Assembly (NCBI GenBank): GCA_002256245.1
Contig: NKIU01000008.1
Location: 117,333 to 150,216, forward strand
Reading direction: 5' to 3'
Length of the DNA: 32,884 bases
Origin: Pseudorhodobacter sp. PARRP1
Lineage (GTDB): Bacteria; Pseudomonadota; Alphaproteobacteria; Rhodobacterales; Rhodobacteraceae
The number at the start of each line of letters is the position of its first letter. The first letter of the stretch is position 1. This document shows positions 16,171-24,913 of this stretch, one piece after another. Position numbers and translations under genes: made by a program. Below the pieces are notes generated by a model. It ran no database searches. It saw only the letters and a list, made by a program, of their open reading frames with translations, and was not told where the DNA came from.

Positions 16171-16193
16171 GCAAGGCCCTTGGCCGTGCTTTT
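16171..16193 (+). terminator. Riboswitch-controlled terminator candidate
   Basis: GCAAGGCC (16171-16178) pairs with GGCCGTGC (16182-16189), with one mismatch, around loop CTT and is followed directly by TTTT. It lies between riboswitch 1 and the first start codon, the usual place for an expression platform. It could stop transcription in the ligand-bound state. The stem is short, so control at translation remains possible. Confidence 0.55.
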
Positions 16194-16226
16194 CTGGCCA
16201 TCCCATTGCCAAGCATGGATAGGCTG

Positions 16227-16595
16227 ATGACTGTAACGCTGCATGTCTGCACCACCTGTAAGGCCGGCGAAATTCTGGACGACGGCCAGCCCGTTGCCGG
16301 TGCGCGCTTGCTTGCGGCCTTGCAGGCGGGTGAGGCCCCGCAAGGTTTGCGGATTGTCGGCGTCGAATGTCTGTCGGCCTGCAATGCGGGCGCTGCCGTG
16401 GCGCTTTCCGCGCCGGGCCGCTGGTCTTATGTTTACGGTCGCCTGACCCCCGCCGATGCGCCCGATATTCTGCTGGGTGCCGCCGCCTATCTGGATGCCC
16501 CCGATGGCATCGTGCCGTGGCGGTCGCGCCCGGTGATTTTCCGCAAGCAAAGTCTTGCCCGTATTCCCCCGATTACTCTGCCTTTGGAGGCTTAA
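16227..16595 (+). CDS. DUF1636 family cysteine-motif protein
   Basis: The 122-residue protein matches the DUF1636 family, whose function is not established. Four cysteines stand out: C8 and C11 in HVCTTCKAGE, and C48 and C52 in VECLSACNAGA. The pattern resembles thioredoxin-fold [2Fe-2S] ferredoxins, so it probably binds an Fe-S cluster or a metal ion; this is inference. It is the first gene after riboswitch 1 and directly precedes cobW without a gap, pointing to a role in cobalt handling or in electron supply for corrin synthesis. Upstream in-frame ATGs at 16206 and 16215 exist; the ATG at 16227 is preferred because the family begins with this MTVTLHVCTTC stretch. Confidence 0.85.
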   Translation: MTVTLHVCTTCKAGEILDDGQPVAGARLLAALQAGEAPQGLRIVGVECLSACNAGAAVALSAPGRWSYVYGRLTPADAPDILLGAAAYLDAPDGIVPWRSRPVIFRKQSLARIPPITLPLEA

Positions 16596-17630
16596 ATGTC
16601 TGATCTGTCAAAAATCCCCGTCACCGTGATCACCGGCTTTCTGGGTGCGGGCAAAACCACGCTGATCCGGCATCTGATGCAAAATCCGCAGGGCAAGCGC
16701 TTGGCGATTTTGGTCAATGAATTCGGCACCGTCGGCGTTGATGGCGATATTCTGAAATCCTGCGCCGATGACAATTGCCCGGTGGAAAACATCGTCGAGC
16801 TTGCCAATGGCTGCATCTGCTGCACCGTCGCCGATGATTTCATCCCGACGATCGAGGCTTTGATGGCGCTGCCCGTCCGCCCCGATCACATCATCATCGA
16901 AACCTCGGGTCTGGCGCTGCCGAAGCCGTTGCTGAAGGCGTTCGACTGGCCTGCGATCCGTTCTAAAATCACCGTTGATGGCGTGATTGCTTTGGCCGAT
17001 GCCGAGGCGGTGGCCGCTGGCCGTTTCGCCCCGAATGTCGAGGCGGTGGATGCGCAGCGCATGGCTGACCCGTCGCTGGATCATGAAACGCCGCTTTCGG
17101 AAGTGTTCGAGGATCAGATCGCCTGTGCCGACATTATCCTGATGAGCAAAGCCGATCTCGCGGGCGAGGCTGGTTTGGCCGCCGCGCGCGCCGTCATCAC
17201 CGCAGAATCTCCGCGCCCGATTCCGATCCTGTCGATGGCGGAAGGCATCATTGATCCGGCGCTGATCCTTGGCCTGAACGCCCGCGCCGAGGATGATCTG
17301 GCCGCGCGCCCGTCGCATCACGATGGCCATGATGACCACGAGCATGACGACTTTGACACCGTGGTGATTGATCTGCCGGAAATCAGCGACATTGATGCAC
17401 TTGTGGCATCCATCCAACGCCTTGCCGAAGAACAGCACATCCTGCGCGTCAAAGGTTATGTGGCTGTCACTGGCAAGCCGATGCGCCTGCTGGTGCAGGC
17501 GGTGGGCGCGCGGGTGCGGCATCAGTTTGACCGCCCGTGGGGTGCGTCCCCGCGTCAGGGCCAGTTGGTGGTGATTGCCGAGCATCACGACATTGATCTG
17601 GCCGCAATCCGCAGCGTGCTGGGGGCCTGA
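16596..17630 (+). CDS. cobW: CobW GTPase metallochaperone
   Basis: CobW (344 residues) belongs to the COG0523 G3E GTPases. It is thought to deliver cobalt to the CobN chelatase complex using GTP. The P-loop GFLGAGKT lies at 14-21 and the metal-binding CxCC motif in NGCICC at 71-76. A histidine/aspartate-rich stretch, HHDGHDDHEHDD, separates the GTPase domain from the C-terminal CobW_C domain. The gene starts immediately after the DUF1636 stop and ends three bases before cobN, matching its expected partnership with both. Confidence 0.96.
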   Translation: MSDLSKIPVTVITGFLGAGKTTLIRHLMQNPQGKRLAILVNEFGTVGVDGDILKSCADDNCPVENIVELANGCICCTVADDFIPTIEALMALPVRPDHIIIETSGLALPKPLLKAFDWPAIRSKITVDGVIALADAEAVAAGRFAPNVEAVDAQRMADPSLDHETPLSEVFEDQIACADIILMSKADLAGEAGLAAARAVITAESPRPIPILSMAEGIIDPALILGLNARAEDDLAARPSHHDGHDDHEHDDFDTVVIDLPEISDIDALVASIQRLAEEQHILRVKGYVAVTGKPMRLLVQAVGARVRHQFDRPWGASPRQGQLVVIAEHHDIDLAAIRSVLGA

Positions 17631-17633
17631 GCC

Positions 17634-20600
17634 ATGCATGTCGTCTTCCGCGAAAGCCATGGGCTGGAGGATACGCAAACGCCGTTCGATCTGGGTCAGA
17701 CCCCGGCCGATCTGGTGGTTTTGTCGTTTTCCGACAGTGACTTGGGCGCTTTCGCGGCGGGCTGGCATCGCGCCAATCAGAAAGAGGGCAAGCTGCCAAC
17801 GCTGCGGCTGGCCAATCTGGTGGCGTTGCAGCATCCGATGTCGGTCGATACCTATGTGCAGCAGACGCTGGCCGGGGTGAAGGGTATTCTGGTGCGCCTG
17901 ATCGGCGGCGAGAATTACTGGCCTTACGGGTTGATGCAGTTGCAGGATCTGGCGCGGCGTCAAGGCATCGCCTTGGCGGTGCTGCCCGCCGATGGCCGCG
18001 ACGATCCGGCGCTCGATGCCCATTCGACCTTGCCGATCAGCACTCTGCGCCGCTTGCAGGCCTTGTGTGATGCTGGTGGGGCGGTGGCCGCGCAGGCGGC
18101 TTTGGCGCAGCTTGCCTTGGCGGCGGGGCTTTATGCCGGGCCGGTGATGGGCGACAAGACCGTGCCCGATTGCGGCTGGTATGACCCCGATCTGGGCGTG
18201 ATCGCGCAGCCCGTGGTGGAAGGCCCTGCGATTGCCGTCACCTTCTACCGCAGCTACGTCACCGCCGCCGACACCGCTCCGGTGGATGCCCTGATCCGCG
18301 CATTTCGCGCCAAGGGCTTTGCGGCTTATGGGTTGTTCGCGCCCTCACTCAAAGCCCCCGGTGCGCCTGCGTTTCTGCACCAAGCCCTTGCGCATCTGGC
18401 CCCCGCGGCCATCCTGAACGCCACCGCCTTTTCGGCGAAGGCCGCAGATGGTGCCACCCCGTTGGACGCATCCGGCTGCCCGATCTTCCAAGTGGCATTG
18501 TCCACCGCCCGCAAACGCGACTGGGCAGGGTCCGAGCGTGGCCTGTCGCCCGCCGATCTGGCCATGCATGTGGTGCTGCCCGAAGTCGATGGCCGCATCT
18601 TCGCAGGCGTCGTCAGCTTCAAATCGCCCGGCAAACGCGACCCCGATCTGCAATTCTCGCGCTTTGCCCATCGCGCCGATCCGGGCCGCGTGCAGGCGGT
18701 GGTGGACCGCGTGCTGGCTTGGGTCCACCTTGCCGAGACAACCGCCGATCAGCGCAAACTGGCGGTGATCCTGTCCACCTATCCCGGCAGGCCCGACCAG
18801 ATCGCCCATGCCGTCGGCCTTGATGCTTTGGCCAGCACCGAAGCCCTGACCGCCACTTTGGCCGCCCAAGGCTACGCCGTGCAACCGGCTGAAAACCTTG
18901 CCGCCGCTTTGACGCGCGAAAGCCAAAGCTGGCCGCTTGCTGCCTACAAAGCCGCGCTGAAAACCCTGCCAGAACCGCTGCAAGCAGCACTGCAAGCCGC
19001 TTGGGGCGCGCCCGAATGCGACCCTGCCGCCCAGAACGGCCAGTTCCATTTTGCCGCCACCCGCGCAGGCCACGCGCTGATCGCCCTGCAACCCGAACGC
19101 GGCACCGTGGCCCATCGAGAAACCGACTACCACGACCTCGCCCGCACCCCGCGCCACGCCTATGTCGCCTTCTACCTGTGGTTGCGCGCCCAAGGTCTGC
19201 ACGCGCTGGTGCATATCGGCGCGCATGGCACCCTCGAATGGCTGCCCGGCAAATCGGTGGCGCTTTCCACCGATTGCTGGCCCGAGGCGCTGACCGGCCC
19301 GCTTCCCGTGATCTATCCGTTCATCGTCAACGATCCGGGCGAGGCCGCCCAAGCCAAACGCCGCATCGCAGCCGTCACGCTTGGCCACGTCCCGCCGCCC
19401 CTCGCACAATCCGCCACCCCCGAAAACCTGCTGCGGCTGGAGCGTTTGCTGGACGAATACTCCACCGCCGACGGCCTCGATCCCTCGCGCCGCAACCGCC
19501 TGATTGCCACCATCCGCGATGAGGCGCAGGCCTCGGGCGTTGAGGCCGACCTTGGCCTTGACGCCAGCGCCAGCCCTGCCGAGGCGATCACCCGGATTGA
19601 CCGATTTGTCTGCGATATCAAGGAAAGCCAGTTCGGCGACGGGTTGCATATCTACGGCCAAGCCCCCGGCGAAACCGATGGCTTGCTGGCCGCTTTGTCG
19701 GGGCGGCGGGTGCAGGCTGGCCCCTCAGGCAGCCCATGGCGGGGCCGCACCGATGTGCTGCCGACCGGGCGCAACCTCTATTCCGTGGACCCGCGCGCGG
19801 TGCCCAGCCGCGCCGCCCATGCCCAAGGCGTCAAGCTGGCCGAGGAGCTTTTGCGCCGCCATCTGCAAGACAAGGGCGACTGGCCGCGCGGCTTGGTGAT
19901 TGACCTGTGGGGTTCGGCCACGATGCGCACCGCCGGGGAAGAACTGGCGATGGCCATGCATCTGGCCGGGCTTGCGCCGAAATGGGATGCCGGGTCGGAA
20001 CGCGTTTCGGGCTTTGAAATCCTGCCGCTGGCGCTGCTCGACCGCCCCCGCATCGACGTCACCCTGCGCGTCTCGGGCCTGTTCCGCGATGTGTTCGGCG
20101 GGCTTTCCCAACTGTTCGACGCAGGCGCGGCAGCCCTGTCGCAGCGCGACGAAGCCGCCGATATGAACCCCTACATCACCGCAGGCCCGCGCGTGTTTGG
20201 CCCGAAACCGGGGCTGTATGGCATGGGCATGGAACCCAGCCTGGAAGATTACAGCCCCGAAGGCCGTGCGGCGGCGGGCGAGGCGTGGCTGTCCGGCTCT
20301 GACTGGACGGTCGATGCCAAGGGCGAAACCCAGCACAACCGCGCCGCGTTGGAAGACCGTTTGCGCCAAGCCGATGGCTATGCCCATGTGCAGGATCTGG
20401 TGGAAACCGACATCCTGCTGGCCCCCGACTATGCCGCCCATGAGGGCGGTTTCGCCGCCGCCATGGCCGCGATTGGGGCGGCAGAGCCTGCACTTTACCA
20501 CATCGACGCCACCCGTCCCGATGCGCCCAAAGCACGTCTGGTGGCCGAGGAAATCGGCCGCGTCGTGCGCGCCCGCGCCGCCAACCCCGATTGGGCTACT

Positions 20601-20876
20601 GGCATGATGCGGCACGGCTTCCGGGGGGCCGCCGAGGTGACCGCGACCTTGGATAACCTTGCGGCCTACGCGCATCTGACCCGCAAGGTGCCTGCGCATC
20701 TGTTTGATCTATATCATGAAGTCACCTTGGGCCGCGCCGATCTGGTGGCCTTCATGGAGGCCGAAAACCCCGCCGCCCTTGCCGCCCTGCGCGCCCGGTT
20801 TCAGGCCTTGGCGGACGCAGGCCTGTGGATCACCCGCCGCAATTCCATCGCCGCGATGATGGGGGCAGGGGAATGA
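17634..20876 (+). CDS. cobN: Aerobic cobaltochelatase subunit CobN
   Basis: CobN (1080 residues) is the large porphyrin-binding subunit of the ATP-dependent enzyme that inserts cobalt into hydrogenobyrinic acid a,c-diamide. It shows the CobN/magnesium-chelatase H-subunit signature HIGAHGTLEWLPGKSVALS in the middle, and typical C-terminal blocks such as VIDLWGSATMRTAGEEL, NPYITAGPRVFGPKPGLYG and LARADLVAFMEAENP-like ends. It is shorter than the roughly 1270-residue P. denitrificans protein, with no visible break. The chelatase partners CobS and CobT (an AAA+ pair, not the same-named synthases at 7194-8968) are absent from the window and must be encoded elsewhere. Its stop overlaps cobG by ATGA. 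Confidence 0.96.
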   Translation: MHVVFRESHGLEDTQTPFDLGQTPADLVVLSFSDSDLGAFAAGWHRANQKEGKLPTLRLANLVALQHPMSVDTYVQQTLAGVKGILVRLIGGENYWPYGLMQLQDLARRQGIALAVLPADGRDDPALDAHSTLPISTLRRLQALCDAGGAVAAQAALAQLALAAGLYAGPVMGDKTVPDCGWYDPDLGVIAQPVVEGPAIAVTFYRSYVTAADTAPVDALIRAFRAKGFAAYGLFAPSLKAPGAPAFLHQALAHLAPAAILNATAFSAKAADGATPLDASGCPIFQVALSTARKRDWAGSERGLSPADLAMHVVLPEVDGRIFAGVVSFKSPGKRDPDLQFSRFAHRADPGRVQAVVDRVLAWVHLAETTADQRKLAVILSTYPGRPDQIAHAVGLDALASTEALTATLAAQGYAVQPAENLAAALTRESQSWPLAAYKAALKTLPEPLQAALQAAWGAPECDPAAQNGQFHFAATRAGHALIALQPERGTVAHRETDYHDLARTPRHAYVAFYLWLRAQGLHALVHIGAHGTLEWLPGKSVALSTDCWPEALTGPLPVIYPFIVNDPGEAAQAKRRIAAVTLGHVPPPLAQSATPENLLRLERLLDEYSTADGLDPSRRNRLIATIRDEAQASGVEADLGLDASASPAEAITRIDRFVCDIKESQFGDGLHIYGQAPGETDGLLAALSGRRVQAGPSGSPWRGRTDVLPTGRNLYSVDPRAVPSRAAHAQGVKLAEELLRRHLQDKGDWPRGLVIDLWGSATMRTAGEELAMAMHLAGLAPKWDAGSERVSGFEILPLALLDRPRIDVTLRVSGLFRDVFGGLSQLFDAGAAALSQRDEAADMNPYITAGPRVFGPKPGLYGMGMEPSLEDYSPEGRAAAGEAWLSGSDWTVDAKGETQHNRAALEDRLRQADGYAHVQDLVETDILLAPDYAAHEGGFAAAMAAIGAAEPALYHIDATRPDAPKARLVAEEIGRVVRARAANPDWATGMMRHGFRGAAEVTATLDNLAAYAHLTRKVPAHLFDLYHEVTLGRADLVAFMEAENPAALAALRARFQALADAGLWITRRNSIAAMMGAGE

Positions 20877-22099
20877 CCACTTCGATTGTCCAAGGTCCAA
20901 TCGTTCAGGGCCCAATCGTTCAGGGCCCAATCGTTCAGGGCTGGTGCCCCGGTGCGCTGCGCCCGATGCAATCGGGTGACGGCCTTGTCGTGCGCATCCG
21001 CCCCCGCGCGGGCCGCCTGACCGCCGATCAGGCGCGTGGCATTGCGCGGCTGGCACGCCTGCACGGCAGCGGCCTGATTGATCTGTCGAACCGCGCCAAT
21101 GTGCAGTTGCGTGGCGTGACCGAGGCCAGCCACCCCGCGCTGATCGAAGGCCTGCGCGCGCTGGACCTGATCGACACCGACGCCGCAGACGAGGCCCGGC
21201 GCAACATCATCGTCTCGCCGTTTTGGACGGAGGGAGACGGCACGCAAGAGATAGCCCTCGTGCTGGCCAAGGTTTTGACCTCGCCAGAGGCCCCGGTTCT
21301 TCCGGGAAAGTTCGGTTACTCGATTGACCTTGCCAAATTGTCCACCCTAAGAACCACTTCGGTCGATATTCGCATTGAGTGGCACCTTTCGGGCTGGTTG
21401 GTGCGGGGTGAAAGTTTCGTAACCGGAGCGATGGTCAATACTGCCGACGCTGCGGCATCCGCTGTTGTTGAATTGGCGGAGTGGTTCGTTGCGAATGGCG
21501 GTGTCGAGGGCGGACGTGGGCGCATGGCGCGGCTTTGGCAGAGTGAGTCCCTGAATGCCCGACATAATCGTCTGCCGCAGCGCTTCCAGGAAGGCGGCGC
21601 AATGTCTGTCTTCGCGCAGCAGCCAACACCGGGGACGCATACCCAAGGCCAGCTTGTCGGCTTCGAGTTCGGCCAGATGCAGGCGGAAACGCTTGCTGCG
21701 CTTGCCGATCTTGGCCCGCTGCGCGTCACCCCTTGGCGGATGCTGCTGATCGAAGGCGCGACCGACGCCCCGCAGATCCCCGGACTGATCACCCGTGCCG
21801 ATGATCCGATGCTGCGGGTGATCGCCTGCACAGGTGCCCCCGGTTGCTTGCAAGCCCATGCCGCCACCCGTCCGCTGGCCCGCGCCTTGGCCGCCAAACT
21901 GGCCGCGAAACTGACCGAAACCCTGCATGTCTCGGGCTGCGCCAAAGGTTGCGCGCATCCCGGCCCGGCAGCTTTGACCCTGACCGCCACGCCCGCAGGC
22001 TTTGCCCTGATCCGGGGTGGCACCGCCTCTGGCACTCCAGCCCGCTCCGGGTTATCCGCCAGCGATCTGACCGAAACCTTGTTCCGCGAGTTGCCCTGA
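20873..22099 (+). CDS. cobG: Precorrin-3B synthase
   Basis: CobG (408 residues) is the siroheme/[4Fe-4S] mono-oxygenase that converts precorrin-3A to precorrin-3B with oxygen. It resembles sulfite and nitrite reductases: LSNRANVQLRG at 71-81, and cluster cysteines C319 and C325 (ACTGAPGC) with C356 and C360 (SGCAKGC). The start ATG overlaps the cobN stop. Two oddities are present. Residues 4-23 are four tandem IVQG-type units just before the normal family start GWCPG, and the segment from about 21240 to 21600 has lower GC and different codon choice. Some Rhodobacter species use CobZ in place of CobG; here CobG is present. Confidence 0.93.
   Translation: MTTSIVQGPIVQGPIVQGPIVQGWCPGALRPMQSGDGLVVRIRPRAGRLTADQARGIARLARLHGSGLIDLSNRANVQLRGVTEASHPALIEGLRALDLIDTDAADEARRNIIVSPFWTEGDGTQEIALVLAKVLTSPEAPVLPGKFGYSIDLAKLSTLRTTSVDIRIEWHLSGWLVRGESFVTGAMVNTADAAASAVVELAEWFVANGGVEGGRGRMARLWQSESLNARHNRLPQRFQEGGAMSVFAQQPTPGTHTQGQLVGFEFGQMQAETLAALADLGPLRVTPWRMLLIEGATDAPQIPGLITRADDPMLRVIACTGAPGCLQAHAATRPLARALAAKLAAKLTETLHVSGCAKGCAHPGPAALTLTATPAGFALIRGGTASGTPARSGLSASDLTETLFRELP
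20882..20941 (+). repeat. 15-bp tandem repeat at the 5' end of cobG
   Basis: Three identical copies of CCAATCGTTCAGGGC fill 20897-20941, preceded by one diverged copy at 20882-20896. Units are in frame and encode PIVQG three times after SIVQG. Unit number could change by slippage without disrupting the frame. Confidence 0.95.
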
Positions 22100-22728
22100 T
22101 GCCGCATACCTACATCACCGATGGCGCCGAGATTTACCGCCAATCCTTCGCGATGATCCGCGCCGAGGCGGATTTGGCGCGCTTTACGCCCGAGGAAGAA
22201 ATCGTCGCGGTGCGGATGATCCACGCTGCCGGGATGGTTGGGCTTGAGGCTTATGTCGAATTTTCTGCAGGCATGGCGATTGCCGCACGCGCGGCCTTGG
22301 AAGCAGGCGCCCCGATCCTGTGCGATGCGCGGATGGTGTCCGAAGGTGTCACGCGCGGCCGCTTGCCTGCGGGCAACGCGGTGATCTGCACCCTGCATGA
22401 TCCTGCGGTGGCGGGCTTGGCGAAGAAGATGGGCAACACACGTTCCGCAGCAGCACTAGAGATGTGGCGGCCACATCTGGTGGGGGCTGTGGTGGCCATC
22501 GGCAACGCGCCAACCGCGCTGTTTCACCTCTTGAACATGCTCGAAGACCCCACCTGCCCACGCCCTGCCGCGATCATCGGTTGCCCTGTCGGTTTTATCG
22601 GTGCGGCAGAATCGAAAGCGGCGCTGATGGAGGTGCTGCCGGTGCCGTCGCTGATCGTGCGCGGGCGGCTTGGCGGCTCGGCGATCACCGTCGCCGCAAT
22701 CAACGCGCTTGCAAGCCGGGTGGAGTGA
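22099..22728 (+). CDS. cobH: Precorrin-8X methylmutase
   Basis: CobH (209 residues) moves the C11 methyl group of precorrin-8X to C12, giving hydrogenobyrinic acid. The proposed catalytic histidine is His42 in RMIHAAGM, matching the family position. The ADLARFTPEEE, NAPTALFHLLNML and IIGCPVGFIGAAESK blocks are characteristic. The ATG at 22099 shares a base with the cobG stop; a longer in-frame reading into cobG is rejected. cobI follows with no gap. Confidence 0.96.
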   Translation: MPHTYITDGAEIYRQSFAMIRAEADLARFTPEEEIVAVRMIHAAGMVGLEAYVEFSAGMAIAARAALEAGAPILCDARMVSEGVTRGRLPAGNAVICTLHDPAVAGLAKKMGNTRSAAALEMWRPHLVGAVVAIGNAPTALFHLLNMLEDPTCPRPAAIIGCPVGFIGAAESKAALMEVLPVPSLIVRGRLGGSAITVAAINALASRVE

Positions 22729-23466
22729 ATGGGCAAGATCATCTGCACGGGCCTTGGCCCCGGCGACCCTGACCTGATCTCGGTGAAATCCGATCGGCTG
22801 ATCCGGGGTGCGCAGCATGTGGCCTATTTCCGCAAGGCAGGCCGCAATGGGCAAGCCCGCGCCATCGTCAACGGTATGCTGCGCGACGATGCCATTGAAT
22901 ACGCAATGGAATATCCCGTCACCACCGAAATGCACTTCGACAGCCCCGAGTATAACGACGCCCTCGCCCGGTTCTACGATGATTGGGCGGATCGCTTGGC
23001 GCAGGTGGCAAGTGCCGAGGATGTGGTGGTGCTGTGCGAGGGCGATCCGTTCTTCTACGGCTCGTTCATGCACCTGCACACCCGCCTTCAGGGGCGCGCC
23101 GAGGTTGAGGTGATCCCCGGCATCACCGGCATGACCGGCTGCTGGAATGCCGTGGGCACCCCGTTCACATGGGGCGATGATGTGCTGTCGGTGCTGATGG
23201 CGACTTTGCCCGAGGCCGAACTGGTGCATCACATGCAACGCTCGGATGCGATGGTGATCATGAAAACCGGGCGCAACCTGCCGAAAGTGCGCAACGCCCT
23301 GCAAGCCACCGGCCGCCTGCAAGATGCCTGGCTGGTTGAACGCGGCACCATGCCAACCCAGCGCATCGCCCGCCTGTCAGACGTTGATGCCGCCGATTGC
23401 CCGTATTTCGCCATCGTTCTCGTCCACGGCCAAGGCCGCCGCCCTGAAATCGGGGGCCTCGAATGA
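22729..23466 (+). CDS. cobI: Precorrin-2 C20-methyltransferase
   Basis: CobI (245 residues) methylates precorrin-2 at C20 with S-adenosylmethionine to give precorrin-3A. It has the tetrapyrrole-methylase fold: GLGPGDPDLISVKS at the start, VVLCEGDPFFYGSFMHL in the middle and EVIPGITGMTGCWNAVG. It begins directly after the cobH stop and overlaps cobJ by four bases. Length is normal for the family. Confidence 0.95.
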   Translation: MGKIICTGLGPGDPDLISVKSDRLIRGAQHVAYFRKAGRNGQARAIVNGMLRDDAIEYAMEYPVTTEMHFDSPEYNDALARFYDDWADRLAQVASAEDVVVLCEGDPFFYGSFMHLHTRLQGRAEVEVIPGITGMTGCWNAVGTPFTWGDDVLSVLMATLPEAELVHHMQRSDAMVIMKTGRNLPKVRNALQATGRLQDAWLVERGTMPTQRIARLSDVDAADCPYFAIVLVHGQGRRPEIGGLE

Positions 23467-24194
23467 CCGGCTGGCTGGCCGTCGCGGGCCTTGGCCCCGG
23501 CGATGAAGCGATGGTCACACCCGAAGTCCGCGCCGCCTTGGCCGAGGCCACCGATGTGATCGGCTATTTCCCCTACGTCGCCCGCGTCGCCCCCCGCGCT
23601 GGCCTTAACCTGCACGGTTCAGACAACCGGGTAGAGGTTGACCGCGCCGACCATGCCCTGCGATTGGCCTCCGAAGGCGCAAAGGTGGTGATCGTCTCCT
23701 CTGGCGATCCCGGCGTGTTCGCCATGGCTTCGGCCTTGTTCGAGGCGCTGGAGAAACGCCCCGACCTGCATCACTTGGATATCAAGATCCTGCCCGGCAT
23801 CACCGCCATGCTTGCCGCCGCCGCCCATGCCGGCGCGCCCTTGGGCCATGATTTCTGCGCCATCAACCTGTCCGATAACCTCAAACCGTGGGAGTTGGTC
23901 GAACACCGCCTGCGCCTTGCCGCCCAAGCCGATTTCGCGATGGGCTTCTACAACCCGCGCTCGGCCAGCCGCCCGCATCAATTCGCCCGCGCGCTGGAGA
24001 TTTTGCGCGAGGAATGTGGCCCGACCCGCCTGATCACCTTCGCCCGCGCCGTCAGCACCCCGGAAGAACGCATCCAGACCGTGACCTTGGGCGAGGCCAC
24101 ACCAGAAATGGCCGATATGCGCACGGTGGTTCTGGTTGGCAATTCTGCCACCCGCCGCGTGGGGCGGTTCATCTACACACCAAGGTCGGCATGA
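23463..24194 (+). CDS. cobJ: Precorrin-3B C17-methyltransferase
   Basis: CobJ (243 residues) methylates C17 and contracts the ring of precorrin-3B, giving precorrin-4. Tetrapyrrole-methylase blocks include GLGPGDEAMVTPEVRAAL, VSSGDPGVFAMASALFEAL, LPGITAMLAAAAHAGAPLGHDF and FYNPRSASRPHQF, the last typical of CobJ/CbiH. Its 3' end overlaps the 3' end of the opposite-strand cobK by 22 bp. It takes the CobG product as substrate, and the two genes are close in the same operon. Confidence 0.95.
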   Translation: MTGWLAVAGLGPGDEAMVTPEVRAALAEATDVIGYFPYVARVAPRAGLNLHGSDNRVEVDRADHALRLASEGAKVVIVSSGDPGVFAMASALFEALEKRPDLHHLDIKILPGITAMLAAAAHAGAPLGHDFCAINLSDNLKPWELVEHRLRLAAQADFAMGFYNPRSASRPHQFARALEILREECGPTRLITFARAVSTPEERIQTVTLGEATPEMADMRTVVLVGNSATRRVGRFIYTPRSA

Positions 24195-24913
24195 GAAATC
24201 CACGCCATCACCTCGGCCACCGATGCCACCACGCGGCGCGCAGGCAGCACGGGGCGGTCGATCAGCACCACCGGAATACCCAAGTCGCGCGCAGCAGTCA
24301 GCTTGGCCGCAGCCCCCGCGCCGCCTGCATTCTTGGCGACGATATGGCTGATTTTATGCTGGATCATCAGGGCCTTGTCGCCCGCCACCTCAAACGGCCC
24401 GCGCGCCAGAACCACCGTGCAATCGGGCAGCGGCGGGCTGTGGGGCGCATCGACCAGCCGCAACAAATAGTGGTGCGGCTTTGCGGCAAAACCGCTCAGG
24501 TTCTGCTTGCCGATGGCCAGAAACACCCGCGCGGGCGCATCGGGCAGGGCGACAACTGCCGCCTCGATGCTGGCAACGTGCTGCCAATCGTCACCCGCTT
24601 CCGCCGCCCAAGCCGCGCGTTCCAAGCCCACCAGCGGCACGCCTGCCAAACCACACGCCTCCACCGCATTGCGGCTCATCTGGGCGGCAAACGGATGCGT
24701 GGCATCGACCACAGCACCAATATTTTCGGCCCGCAGATAGCCCACCAAGCCGCCCACACCGCCAAAACCGCCGACCCGCATCGGCAAGGGCTGCGCCACC
24801 GGGTTGTCGGTGCGGCCCGCATAGGAAAACACCGCATCCGCCCCGGCTTCGGCCAAGGCGCGGGCCAGAAGACTGGCCTCGGTGGTGCCGCCCAGCAGAA
24901 GAATGCGCGTCAT
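24173..24913 (-). CDS. cobK: Precorrin-6A reductase
   Basis: CobK (246 residues) reduces precorrin-6A with NADPH to precorrin-6B. The N-terminal Rossmann-like LLLGGTTEASLLARAL, DATHPFAAQMSRNA and the C-terminal IVAKNAGGAGAAAKLTAARDLGIPVVLIDRP are diagnostic. The gene is on the opposite strand to all its neighbours. Its start codon shares two bases with the start of cobL, and its end overlaps cobJ by 22 bp. An AAGGG ribosome site lies inside cobL. A longer in-frame reading to 25219 runs antisense to cobL and is rejected. It must have a promoter inside cobL. Confidence 0.95.
   Translation of the reverse strand: MTRILLLGGTTEASLLARALAEAGADAVFSYAGRTDNPVAQPLPMRVGGFGGVGGLVGYLRAENIGAVVDATHPFAAQMSRNAVEACGLAGVPLVGLERAAWAAEAGDDWQHVASIEAAVVALPDAPARVFLAIGKQNLSGFAAKPHHYLLRLVDAPHSPPLPDCTVVLARGPFEVAGDKALMIQHKISHIVAKNAGGAGAAAKLTAARDLGIPVVLIDRPVLPARRVVASVAEVMAWISHADLGV

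Noticed and set aside
16608-18023. Minus-strand open frame (471 codons) opposite cobW and the start of cobN
   Set aside because: It spans two well-supported genes on the other strand and its composition is that of an antisense shadow.
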